Source: Strigamia acuminata
Lineage: Eukaryota; Arthropoda; Chilopoda; Geophilomorpha; Linotaeniidae
NCBI GenBank assembly: GCA_949358305.1
Contig: OX442314.1
Location: 50,664,581-50,728,580 of the forward strand
Length of the DNA stretch: 64,000 bases
Reading direction: 5' to 3'
Made by a program: the position numbers and the translations under genes
In this document: in pieces, positions 53,801-63,019 of the stretch
Layout of the letters: each line of letters starts with the position of its first letter
How positions within the stretch are numbered: the stretch's first letter is position 1
The notes under the pieces: model-generated
Seen by the model: only the letters and a program-made list of their open reading frames with translations
What the model was told of the DNA's origin: nothing
Database searches by the model: none

Positions 53801-54957
53801 TATTCCAGATTCTGAAACACTATTGAAATTACGTCAACTAGATTCAGAAGTACTAGTAAGATTACAAGACGCAGACACTGAAACACAACCAAGACCGCGT
53901 CAAGCAGAGCCTGAAAGACAATTACAATTAAATCAAATTGATTGTGAAGCAGAATTGCAATTACATCAAATGGATTCCGAAACACTACTAAGATTTCATC
54001 ATCCTGATTCGAAAACACTGCAAAGATTTCATCATCCGAATTCTGAAACACTACTTAGATTTCATAGTCCAGATTCTGAAACACTACTTAGATTTCATAG
54101 TCCAGATTCTGAACCGGAATTACAATTACATCAAATAGATTATTCTGAAACACTACTAAGGTTACACAATCTCGATTTTGAAACCACACCAAGTTTTTAC
54201 CATCTCGACTCTGAAAAAATGCTGAGCTTACGTCATCCAGATACTGAATCATCGACAACGTTACATCACTTAGATTCAGAAACACTTGTAAGATTACATC
54301 AGCTGGATTCTGAATTCCCGTCAATATTACATCATTTAGATTCTGAAACGCTACAAAGATTACATCAGCTAGATTCTGAAAATGCACCGAGATCACATCA
54401 CCAAGACTCTGAAATAATGCAGAGATTACAGCATTCAGATTCCGATCAATTACCGGGAGTTCATTATCCAGATTCTGAAAAACCACCACGAGTGCATTAT
54501 CCAGATTATGATAAACCCGAAAGACTACTAAAATCGGATTCTGAAAAACCAGACAGACTGGTAAAATTCGATTCCGAACATCGACCAGGAATATTTTTGG
54601 ATTCATATTTTGAAAAAGCGTCTCCACCAATCACAAATTTAGATCCCGGCAAGCCACCATTACCAATGATGTTCCTGAGAGCCGATCCCGGCAAACCGCC
54701 AAAATCAAAAATCATGTCAAATTCAAATTCAAATTCCAGCAAGATACCAAAACCCATCTCAAGCAAAGACCTTCGAATGCCGGAAAAATATTTGTGCCCT
54801 TAAAGTTGCACACAATAATTTAAGATTCGATTAAATATTCAATATTGTGTCTAGAAATTGAACACAAAAATGTACTGCGACTTTTGAAGTTGTTAAAAAA
54901 ACAGTTAAATATAAAATTAAAAAAATATATATAGTCAATTTGTATTACATTTATTCG
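50835..54957 (+). repeat. Array unit 11, truncated terminal unit
   Basis: Only 4123 bp remain; the unit stops 154 bases after its ORF, so it has no exon 1-2 remnant, ATAA tract or GGAT repeat. The first 3.6 kb match the other units apart from one ORF substitution at 53236. From about 54431 onward it departs from them repeatedly and shares states with the minus-strand parent gene. Confidence 0.93.
53071..54803 (+). CDS. Terminal-exon ORF, copy 11 (divergent 3' end)
   Basis: A 576-residue variant. It has Thr where copies 1-10 have Met (KDTSK against KDMSK, codon 53235-53237), and from about 54431 onward it carries several substitutions and in-frame deletions. It ends EKYLCP rather than EKYF. 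The Thr, the PMMFL and KIMSNS strings and the EKYLC ending are also found in the minus-strand gene (which ends EKYLCA), so they are probably ancestral. The 3' flank diverges at 54958; the nearest candidate poly(A) signal is at about 55207. Confidence 0.7.
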
Positions 54958-55744
54958 TATAATAGCACATCAAATCACTTGTCAGACATATTCAGCAATT
55001 TTAGCTTGCACGCAAACTAGAAATTATTGCTGTATTACAGCTACAACATTAAAATAGACGATTCGATTTCAAGGTAAGACTTGACCTTCACCCACAACCA
55101 CAAAACATTAGAAAAACTCAATATTGTACATACATAGAGACGCAATCAAACGCTTGTAACCAATCAATGTTGTTTGCAATTGTTAGTGTTTTCATATTTA
55201 TTGAGAAATAAAATAAAACTTCTAATTTTGAATTTTCTTACATTTTACAAATAAAGTCCAAACATTTCATTTTTATTCAGTATTTAAGATTTTTAATAAA
55301 AAACATCTAAAACCTATTCTTAATGTGTGTTCTTATTCTTTTTACTCTAAAATATGATTATTTTTGGCGAAAATTCGGTTTTCGTGGTTTTTGATCCAGT
55401 GGTCCGAGTGGCGAAAATGTCCGAAATTTGGTTTTTTGAGATTCCTAAATGGTTGCATGGTAATTGCCACTTCATTTCAATCTAAACACCGTACTTTTCT
55501 GGGTCTTTTACCTAAAAAATGATCGGTTTTGCGGCAAATTTGTTGCGCATGACAATGAACCATGCGGTCAAAAAATTCGGCCAATCATTCTAATTTCTAT
55601 GAAAAATGTTTTAAAGTCGATTTTGATGTGTTTTTCGAATGGTTTGAGGTTTGTAACCACAACATTCTATCCGAATTGTGTATTTTTCGCAAAACTTTGA
55701 CAAAATGTTGGTTTTTTGTCCAAAAAAATGTTGGTTTTTTGGAA
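54958..55744. other. Spacer right of the array, no recognisable gene
   Basis: Unique AT-rich sequence begins where unit 11 breaks off. Short open stretches (for example 55464-55700) have no recognisable domain and no codon pattern suggesting coding. A candidate poly(A) signal for unit 11 lies at about 55207. Confidence 0.6.
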
Positions 55745-55935
55745 TAGTCCGGTCAGAGTGGCAACAGTTTCACGTCTACATAAAGTTACCGCTAGGTGAA
55801 ACGTCTCACCTGCGTATTGGCGCCAAGCAATCAGGATCGAGCGCTTAGATATATAATGTGTTTATTATTTTGTAATAAAGTGTCTTAAAACAATCAACGA
55901 TCATCTGCAGTCGTGTTGTATCATTTCCCACCTAT
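55745..55935 (+). mobile_element. LTR-like stretch before Copia fragment
   Basis: This stretch has a TATA-like ATATATAATG (about 55849-55858), a poly(A)-type AATAAA (about 55874-55879), and a transition to coding sequence within 50 bp of a TATTGGCG string that could mark the LTR end or primer-binding site. This is the order expected of a 5' LTR, but no matching 3' LTR is visible in the window, so the call is tentative. Confidence 0.35.
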
Positions 55936-55967
55936 TGGCGAAAAATTCAAGATTTGAAACCGGAACA

Positions 55968-56534
55968 ATGATGGAGAAAGTTAAAACGTTTTTAACGAAT
56001 ATTATGACGCCTGGAAGCAGAAGTTCGGAGAAACTTGACGAATTACCAAAACCGGAAGCGCTTAAAATCAAGATCATCAAAGAATCAGACGCATGGTCGG
56101 CATATTGGTGTTTGGACAGCGGATCAAATTCACACTCTTGTTCGAATGAATCTACATTTTCAAAAATCGAATTCCTTGAAAACAGGAAGTGGGAAACGGC
56201 TACCGGTAGTGACGGGCAGTCAGAAATTAACGGCGTAGGAACAGCCAAAATACTTGTCAGAAGTGAGAATGGAATTGTGAATTTGAACTTACAAGAAACA
56301 GTGCTCGTGCGAGATAATCAACAGAATTGTATGTCTGTCGGCAAGTTCACTGATAATGGATACAAAATATTATTCGACTACAAAGTTGCGAAAATCATCA
56401 ATCCAGAAGGACGAGTTGCTTTTGTGGCAAAACGGTATCCAAACGGATTATATTACATCATCGACCAAAGCGCAAAACATTTCAAAACGACAACTCGAAT
56501 TGTATCAAAAAAAATCAAGATGATCGAAGAATAA
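55968..56534 (+). pseudogene. Copia-type retrotransposon protease / pre-integrase fragment, copy A
   Basis: An open frame of 188 codons from the first of two consecutive ATGs. About 40 residues in is WCLDSGSNSH, matching the W-x-LDSGAS-xH active-site context of Ty1/Copia aspartic proteases. It continues with an SVGKFTDNGYKILFD string and an NGLYYI ending, typical of the pre-integrase region downstream. Almost all of gag is missing upstream, and integrase, reverse transcriptase and RNase H are absent downstream. It is therefore an internally deleted element, or a domesticated protease-like gene if its frame is selected. It lies between the array and the MYND gene, in array orientation. Confidence 0.7.
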
Positions 56535-56579
56535 GACGCACACAGCGAACGAAACGAAACGGCTTTAAAAGGCGAAAAA

Positions 56580-57111
56580 CCAAGGTGGAAAAAATGGATG
56601 TTGGACAGCGGAGCAAATGTACACGCTTGTCCAAACGAATCCGCATTTTCAAAAATCAAATTTTTCAAATTCCTCATATTCTTCAAATTCTTCAAATTTC
56701 TTAAACCCTAATTACGCAGAATCGGAAATTACCGGAATAAGAACAGTCAAAATTCTTGTCAAAAGTGAGAACAGAATCGTGAATTTAAACTTAAAAAAAA
56801 CGCGGCTTGTGCGGGATTTGCGATACAATATTATATCTGTCGGGAAGATAACCGATTATGGATACAAAGTATTGTTCGACAACAGAGTCGCAGAAATCTT
56901 CAATCCAGAAGGACAAGTTGCATTTAAAGCAAAACGGAAGGTAGACGGTAGATATTACGTCACCGACCAAAGCACAGACCAAATCGAAACGAAAACTCAA
57001 GCAGAAAATGAAATAAGAATCGTACCAAAAATAGCACTGAAATTCGTTAATTCCTATTTTCTATTTTTCGGTTTTTCTATATTATTCTATATGTATTATT
57101 ATTTTCTGTAA
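56580..57111 (+). pseudogene. Copia-type protease / pre-integrase fragment, copy B (frameshifted)
   Basis: A second, diverged copy of the same segment directly follows copy A. WMLDSGANVHAC (from about 56592) carries the aspartic-protease DSG. The frame is then broken by a TTC-rich expansion (about 56660-56700). The remainder, with NLNLKKTRLVRDL, ISVGKITDYGYKVLFD and DGRYYVTDQS, is open in another frame to 57111. The disrupted junction argues against a working product. The frame ends with a hydrophobic F/Y-rich stretch coded by simple AT-rich DNA. Confidence 0.65.
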
Positions 57112-57526
57112 GAAATATAGACTGCACCATATTTCGAATTGTTAAAACAATTTAGAAAATTACAAGCAAAAACACCGTTTATGTAAAAAATGATACGATC
57201 ATCACAAGGACGAAAAAGACTATTTTACTCCATTTGGCTGGAACTGGTACAAGGTACAAGATATTTTTGCCACATTTTCGAAAGGAGAAAGGAGAAAAAA
57301 AAGGCTATGATTCGGCAAAAGCAGCATTAGCAACCTAATTCAAACCCAGGAATAAATCTCAGGTTTGAGAGACATAGTTTTAGACAACTCAAACAGGAGG
57401 ATAAATGAGTTAATGAACACGTATGCTACGAGGTTAAAAATATGCCAACTGATGCTGCCAGAGTGTCTGCATTGCACTCATTTAGAAAAAATATCTGGGT
57501 TAAACATGAAAACCAAAAGCATTTAC
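57112..57526. other. Intergenic stretch, no recognisable feature
   Basis: Unique AT-rich DNA between Copia copy B and the paralogous exon 1. I see no gene, repeat or RNA structure in it. Confidence 0.55.
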
Positions 57527-57666
57527 CTTAATATAAATTTTTGTTGTTTGATCATTGATTCAAATGTGTTCAGTTGGTTAAGTACAAAGTTAGGCCCACA
57601 ACCTAAACGCCCTATCGTGGCGTATTGAGTCTCACCGGGTTCTCTGATCAATTGGATGAATTTCAT
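57527..57666 (-). pseudogene. Exon 1 of a further MYND-gene paralogue
   Basis: On the minus strand, about 330 bases beyond the stop of the intact gene, an ATG (57666-57664) opens 46 codons beginning MKFIQLIREP and containing GCGPNFVLNQ and FESMIKQQ. It aligns along its length with exon 1 of the intact gene (MKFVNLKQQP, GCGPTFISNR, FATMIREQ). A possible donor AG|GTAAAT follows at 57526. No exon 2 was recognised beyond it, where Copia fragments and unique DNA lie. It is thus the 5' stub of a second family member in the same orientation. Confidence 0.75.
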
Positions 57667-57994
57667 AGTTTTTAATTTTCTTGTTGCGGTATTAATGAAC
57701 AAATGTTTATTATATAAATTTTGAGAATAGTTAACAAGAGGTTTGGCTTGCGTTTACTTTAATACGTTGAATTTTACCCAAAATTCATTTTTATTTGCGA
57801 CACAATGCTGTCTTCTGGTGCAAAGAAAAAATTATTTTTGCTGAATAAATGTAATAAAATTGAGTATATATTTTTTTAAAATTTTATATTTAACTGTTTT
57901 TTTAACAACTTCAAAAGTCGCAGTACATTTTTGTGTTTAATTTCTAGGCACAATATTGAATATTTAATCGAATCTAAAATTATTGTGTGCAACT

Positions 57995-59808
57995 TTAAGC
58001 GCACAAATATTTTTCCGGCATTCGAACATCTTTGCTTGAGATGGGTTTTGGTATCTTGCTGGAACTGGAATTTGAATTTGACATGATTTTTGGTTTTGGT
58101 CTCAGAAACATCATTGGTAATGGTGGCCTGCCGGGATCTAAATTTGTGATTGGTGGAGACGCTTTTTCAAAATATGAATGCAAAAATATTCCTGGTCGGT
58201 GTTCGGAATCTAATTTTACCAGTCTGTCTGGTTTTTCATAATCCGATTTTACTAGTCTTTCGGGTTTATCATAATCTGGATAATGAACTCTCGGTAATTT
58301 ATCAGAATCTGAATGGTGTAATCTCTGTATTATTTCAGGATCTGGATGATGTAATCTCTGCATTATTTCAGAGTCTTGGTGATGTAATCTCGGTGCATTT
58401 TCAGAATCTAGCTGATGTAATCTTTGTAGTGTTTCAGAATCTAAATGATGTAATATTGACGGGAATTCAGAATCCAGCTGATGTAATCTTATAACAGTTT
58501 CTGAATCTAAATGATGTAACGTAGTCGATGATTTAGTATCTGGATGACGTACAAGTAAGCTCGGCATTTTTCCAGAGTCTAGATGGTGAAATCTTGGTGT
58601 GGTTTCAAAATCTAGATTGTGTAAACTTAGTAGTGTTTCAGAATCTATTTGATGTAATTGTAATTGCGGTTCAGAATCTGGACTATGAAATCTAAGTAGT
58701 GTTTCAGAATTTGGATGATGAAATCTTTGTAGTGTTTTCGAATCAGGATGACGAAATCTTAGTAGTGTTTCAGAATCCATTTGATGTAATTGCAATTCTG
58801 CTTCACAATCGATTTCATTTAATTGTAATTGTCTTTCAGGCTCTGAATGACGCGGTCTCGGTTGTGTTTCAGTGTCTGCGTCGTGTAATCTTACAAGTAC
58901 TTCAGAATCTAGTTGACGTAATTTCAATAGTGTTTCAAAATCGGGAATATATGACCTTAATTGTACTGCACAATCCGGATCATGTAGTCTTGGTAGTTTG
59001 TCAGAATTTAGATTTTCAGAAACGGATTGTAAAATTCTTTCCCTTTTTTCAGTATATGACTGAAAAAGAAATCTTCCCGTGTCATCAGAACCTGGATGAA
59101 GTAGTATTTCTAATGTTTCGTCATCAATATTTTGGGATAATTCTGCTTTTTCGTAATTTACATTTAAGGATGATTTTGGTTGTGCATAATCCAAATTTCG
59201 GGATCTCTCTGGTTCTTCATAATCCAAACTTAGATATATTTCTGGTTGTTTGTAATCCAAATTTAGTGATCTTTCTGGTTGTTTGTAATCCAAATTTAGT
59301 GATCTTTCTGCCTGTTCGTAATCCAAATTTTGTGATCTTTCTGGTTGTTTGTAATCTACATTTAGTGATCTTTCTGTTTGTTCGTAATCCAAATTTAACG
59401 ATCTTCCGTTAGGCTCGAAATCCAAAATTGGTGATTTATTTCGTTGTTCATAATTCAAATTTTGACATCTCTCTGGTTGTTGGTAATCCAATTTTACTGA
59501 GCTTTCTGCTTGTTTGTAATCTAAATTCAGTGATGTCTCTGATTGGTTTTTATCCAAATTTTGTGATCTTTTTGCTTTTTCACAATCTGTTATTATTGGA
59601 GGTTCTTCTTTGTCTCTAGTTGGGATTATAGTCAGCTTAAACGTGTCTTTTGAAATAAGTATTTTGATAGTCTCTTTTTCATCATTTAAATCCGAGTAAA
59701 ATGGAAACGAATGGACCGAGTCCTTGTCGTAAGTAGATGCGTAGCGGGAAATACCTTCATGTAACATGGCAACATGTTCGCTTTGATGGCGCAGAAACCA
59801 ATGCTCAA
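57995..59808 (-). CDS. Terminal exon 9 of the MYND gene
   Basis: Listed separately because it is the segment amplified in the array. It has 603 codons after the acceptor (T-rich tract then CAG, 59811-59809). Compared with the array copies it has four more type-A repeats, and an 11-residue gain and an 11-residue loss among type-B repeats. Several 1-3 residue changes also occur. Every length difference is a multiple of 3. It ends EKYLCA. Confidence 0.85.
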
Positions 59809-62373
59809 CTGCAAAAAAAAAAAAAACAGACATAAACCAAAACATGTATGTAGGCCCATAGTTGACATACCTGAAAGCTTCGAATTGGAGCCGGGTCCTT
59901 AATCGATAAAATACTACTCCTTGCCAAAAAAAAAAATGGCATATCCCTATTTTTAAAACTTTTAATATTTGAAATTTCTCAGAAACTATTTCTCACAAGT
60001 AAAAATGGTTTTAGGAGGATTTAAAGGATTGTTAGAGCTATCATTTCGTTAAAAGTTTTTTGGAAAAAAATGAATAGTTAAAAGAGAAAAAAATTAAAAC
60101 TCCAAAAAGTGACAATTTACAATATTTCTCATAACTTGTAAACAGAATGAGATAAAATTAAAAACTAAACAGATTTGAGACCGTCTATATCCCAGGAAAT
60201 CTTTCTAAATTGGATGTATGGGTCTCCAAGGCCCTCAAAAAAAGGCGTAATGGAGCTATGTAAAGGGGTAGACAACCACTATTTTTCAAAAAATCGTGGC
60301 GAGCACAACTGTTGACAAATCAAGTCATAACTATAACATGTTATAGTACGACACACTAATGCTTCAATGCTAAAGTTTTATTTCGATTCGTCAACAGTTG
60401 TGCACGCCACGATTTATTTTTTAAAAAATAGTGGTTGTCTGCCCCTTTACATAGCTCCATTACGCCTTTTTTTGAGTGCCTTGGAGACCCATACATTCAA
60501 TTTAGAAAGATTTCCTGGGATATAGACGGTCTCAAATCTGTTAAGTTTTTAATTTTATCTCATTCTGTTTACAAGTTATGGGAAATATTGTAAATTGTCA
60601 CCTTTTGGAGTTTTTAATTTTTTTCTCTTTAACTATTCATTTTTTTCCAAAAAACTTTTAACGAAATAATAGCTCTAACAATCCTTTAAATCCTCCTAAA
60701 ACCATTTTTACTTGTGAGAAATAGTTTCTGAGAAATTTCAAATATTAAAAGTTTCAAAAATAGGGATATGCCATTCTTTTGGCAAGGAGTTTTACTGTAA
60801 ACGCCTGGGCCGCAATTTGAAGCTTTCGGTTATTTGCTTTTAATTATCACTTTGGCATTCAGCATTGCAATAATATCTGGGGTTTTTGCAGTTTTCCTCC
60901 ACACATCTTGAAAATATAAATAAAACAAAGATATAATTGAAGATGAATTTGTATTTTACACACCCCTTCTTTTGCTTACCGTTTACATAACCTATACTTT
61001 GGAAATGTGGTTAGGTCAATCACACGAGAACAGTGCGGACAAAGATAACACGCTAAGGGTTTTCCTGCTGCATTTTCTATTTGTCGTTCGAGCACTGCTA
61101 GGGTTGGTGTATTGGTATTGTACTACATAAGTTATGCAAGATTTTTATTTTATATTTGACCATTTAGGAGGAAACAATTTGAATTTGAACTTACTTTGCT
61201 GAGGTCAACATCTGTTTTCGGTGCTTCGTCAATCAGATGGATTTTCATAGATCTTTGACTTTGTAAAATCTTCATGTATTCTGCCAATCTTTGCAAGTGT
61301 GGGTCCGTACACACAACAGAGCATTCGCTATCAATATTAAAATTCACTTTGTCGTCTGGTGCATACAGCACTTTCAGAAACCATGGGATGTCTTTTAGAT
61401 GGACGCCAAAGAGCTGGAGCAGAAAGTCGTCCCATTGGACGATGAGAAATTTTTCCAACACTCCTGGCTCAAATTGAACGCATAGATACTCTTCGGGAAT
61501 TGACCAATAACTCGTCGACTTTTCTATCATCTCTGGTGCACTCATCCAAATGTAGAACACTTCGCAAAGGGACGTTCCAAATGCGATTTCTGTGAATTCT
61601 CGTAACTGATTTTGTACAAATAATTTAAAACTTGAGTTTGAATATATTCAGGGTGCATCAGTCATTATAATTGGAGGCCCAGGGCCCCCAAGTATCATCA
61701 TGATGCCTCACTCAGTATATTACATCAGCTGTGATTTCTTTTAACGTGTTTTGCGTCAAGTTTGTTTGAAACGCTGATTGAAAAATAGACAGAAAAAAAA
61801 TAGAATTAATTTTCTTATAATTTTTATTGTTAATTCAAAGGAATAACCTGGAGCTTTTAAAGATGTAATGGCTTTATCCAAGCAGAATTTTATTGCATCA
61901 TCAACTGATCCTGCAGATAGATATCAGACGAAGAAGATAATTTATTTGCTATATTACACGCGAATACTTCATTCACCTTCTAAAAATTCGTGGTGAATGT
62001 GAATACTCAAGTAGTTTCTTAATTGTGGCCTCTTCTGGTGAAGCTGAAATATTATTACGCACAAATGAACGTTATTGGGTTTAGATCAAAATACTTATTT
62101 ATCCAAATAAGGTGTTTACCTTTCTCAAGTGTGGACATCTAGGATCAAAACAGAATGTTAACCAAAAGCGAAACCAAAATATTATGCCCTGCAAATGTAA
62201 GAATGAAATACTGGATAGAATGGATAGTTATTGGATGACATGCTTACTTGCTCTCTAATCATTGTAGCAAACAAGTTTCGGCGGTTACTTATGAAAGTAG
62301 GCCCGCAACCGTTTAGTAACATTGTGTCATAGCATGAGGATAATGGTTGTTGTTTTAAATTCACAAATTTCAT
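57995..62373 (-). CDS. MYND-type zinc-finger protein with C-terminal 11-residue repeats
   Basis: Nine exons on the minus strand: 62373-62248, 62188-62120, 62043-61977, 61910-61848, 61773-61724, 61605-61195, 61122-60980, 60906-60851 and 59808-57995. All borders are GT-AG and phases agree throughout, giving 932 residues. Introns are 59-118 bp except intron 8 (1042 bp, holding a palindromic insertion). Residues 1-286 match no domain I recognise. The MYND finger spans about 287-340: CPHC (290/293), CKRC (308/311), CNAEC (323/327), and H336-x3-H340 from CQIEHWFLRHQSEH, with His replacing the usual last Cys. MYND fingers usually bind proline-rich partner peptides. After the finger come 14 repeats like DYEQPERSLNL, then about 24 like DSETLLRLHHP, and a Ser/Asn-Pro tail. 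Start choice: the ATG at 62373 is supported by the paralogous exon 1 at 57666. A poly(A) signal lies at 57795-57790. Cellular role unknown. Confidence 0.78.
59916..60792. mobile_element. Foldback / MITE-like palindromic element in intron 8
   Basis: Two arms of about 406 bp (59916-60321 and 60385-60790) are near-perfect inverted repeats around a 63-bp centre. Outer ends read ACTCCTTGCC and GGCAAGGAGT. The array copies give the empty site: AAAATACTGTAAAC there becomes AAAATACT, element, then TTTACTGTAAAC here, so TACT (or at least TA) is duplicated. The centre contains a perfect 16-bp palindrome CTATAACATGTTATAG (60331-60346). There is no coding capacity, so it is non-autonomous; a TA duplication would fit Tc1/mariner-type mobilisation, but the family is not established. 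Confidence 0.85.
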
Positions 62374-62472
62374 TCTTGTCGATTTATTATTGATGTAGGC
62401 CAAAGTTAATGGGGAATTTTAAATTTTGAATTACTTTTGTGATTGACGTAATTCACTTAGAATTTAGTCCCA

Positions 62473-62671
62473 TTAACAATAATTAGAAAAACTGCTCTCT
62501 GGTGGCGAAGTTTGCACCGATTCTTGAATACATAGCTTGTAAGATGGAGACCCTAGTTCCAATTCCTGCACAAAGACGTCTCTGACCCATTCACCGTCTT
62601 CACTGCTGTAAGAAACAAAAGCATCGTAGAGTTCATCAGCATCAACATCGTCTTCACTCACAAAACGTAAA
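62473..62671 (-). pseudogene. Decayed Toll-type TIR-domain exon
   Basis: Behind a possible acceptor (TTGATTTCAG) the minus strand encodes LRFVSEDDVDADELYDAFVSYS, then GEWVRDVFVQELE and YKLCI. This is the usual start of a Toll/TLR TIR domain: an acidic linker, box 1 YDAFVSYS, then a helix ending in ELE and the LC strand. The frame then leaves the family pattern and stops after 20 residues without box 2. Pieces resembling later TIR segments (RIGANFA; RAVFLIIVNGTKF) appear in the other two frames, implying small deletions. No LRR or transmembrane exon is visible upstream, where a divergent gene starts within 350 bp. It lies 100 bp upstream of the MYND gene, same strand; no splice link was found. 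Confidence 0.7.
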
Positions 62672-62852
62672 CTGAAATCAAGAATTAGCGAGTCGTCTTG
62701 ACCTTGAAGATTTGTAGATGTACTACCCCCAATGACATGTAAATGAGGAGTTAAATAAAAGCGGACGAAAATCAGAAGAAAATCATTAGCAAAATATCCT
62801 CGTCGCTTATTTCTGCGGGTAACATTTCATCCTATACACTTTCCGATAAAGC

Positions 62853-62960
62853 GTAACGTCGAATTAACGTAACCGGAAATAGACCGTCGGTTCGACGTTA
62901 CCGTTATAAAATATACGGAGTATATAAGCATCGCAAAATGCTAACTCAGAACATTCATTG
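62853..62960 (+). promoter_or_regulatory. Promoter region of the capping-enzyme-like gene
   Basis: A perfect 11-bp inverted repeat, GTAACGTCGAA (62853-62863) and TTCGACGTTAC (62891-62901), precedes two TATA-like boxes (TATAAAATA 62905-62913; TATATAAG 62921-62928). An initiator-like CTCAGAAC follows, with the A about 27 bp after the second box (62948). The coding ATG is 72 bp further on, with no intervening ATG in good context. Confidence 0.6.
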
Positions 62961-63019
62961 CCTCCTCTCGATCGCAAGAACACGTTCAAATTGCGGAAAC
63001 TAAAAGCTCAAAAATCGAA

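Larger units (their letters stand above)
1..54957 (+). repeat. Tandem array of eleven ~5.08-kb units
   Basis: Eleven head-to-tail units are recognisable by the same landmarks in the same order: TATA-like site, GGCGA repeat, 11-bp minisatellite, GC-rich island, exon-8 remnant, terminal-exon ORF, exon 1-2 remnant, ATAA repeat and GGAT repeat. With the phase set at base 1, units start at 1, 5105, 10222, 15298, 20378, 25462, 30547, 35607, 40691, 45775 and 50835. Apart from short-repeat length changes and a few substitutions, the first ten read as identical. The left edge is not in the window. The right edge is at 54957, 154 bases after the last ORF, where similarity to the other units stops. Unequal crossing-over and conversion are the likely maintenance process (inference). 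Confidence 0.97.

Noticed and set aside
1-54957. CRISPR-like or bacterial satellite interpretation of the repeats
   Set aside because: Units are 5 kb with introns and poly(A) signals; there are no short direct repeats with unique spacers.
55464-55747. Small forward ORFs in the spacer
   Set aside because: Two overlapping short frames in AT-rich DNA with no domain and no sign of conservation.
57365-57628. Plus-strand ORF of 87 codons
   Set aside because: It overlaps the paralogous exon 1 on the opposite strand and is explained as its antisense shadow.
60796-60848. In-frame TAA after the MYND exon suggesting a pseudogene
   Set aside because: The stop lies in the intron if the donor AAA|GTGATA is used; that junction restores the finger as CQIEHWFLRHQSEH.
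62120-62138. Alternative start MSTLEK for the minus-strand gene inside exon 2
   Set aside because: It reads well through exon 3 but meets a stop at the exon 3-4 junction. The other frame is phase-consistent through all junctions, and exons 1 and 2 are supported by paralogous copies.
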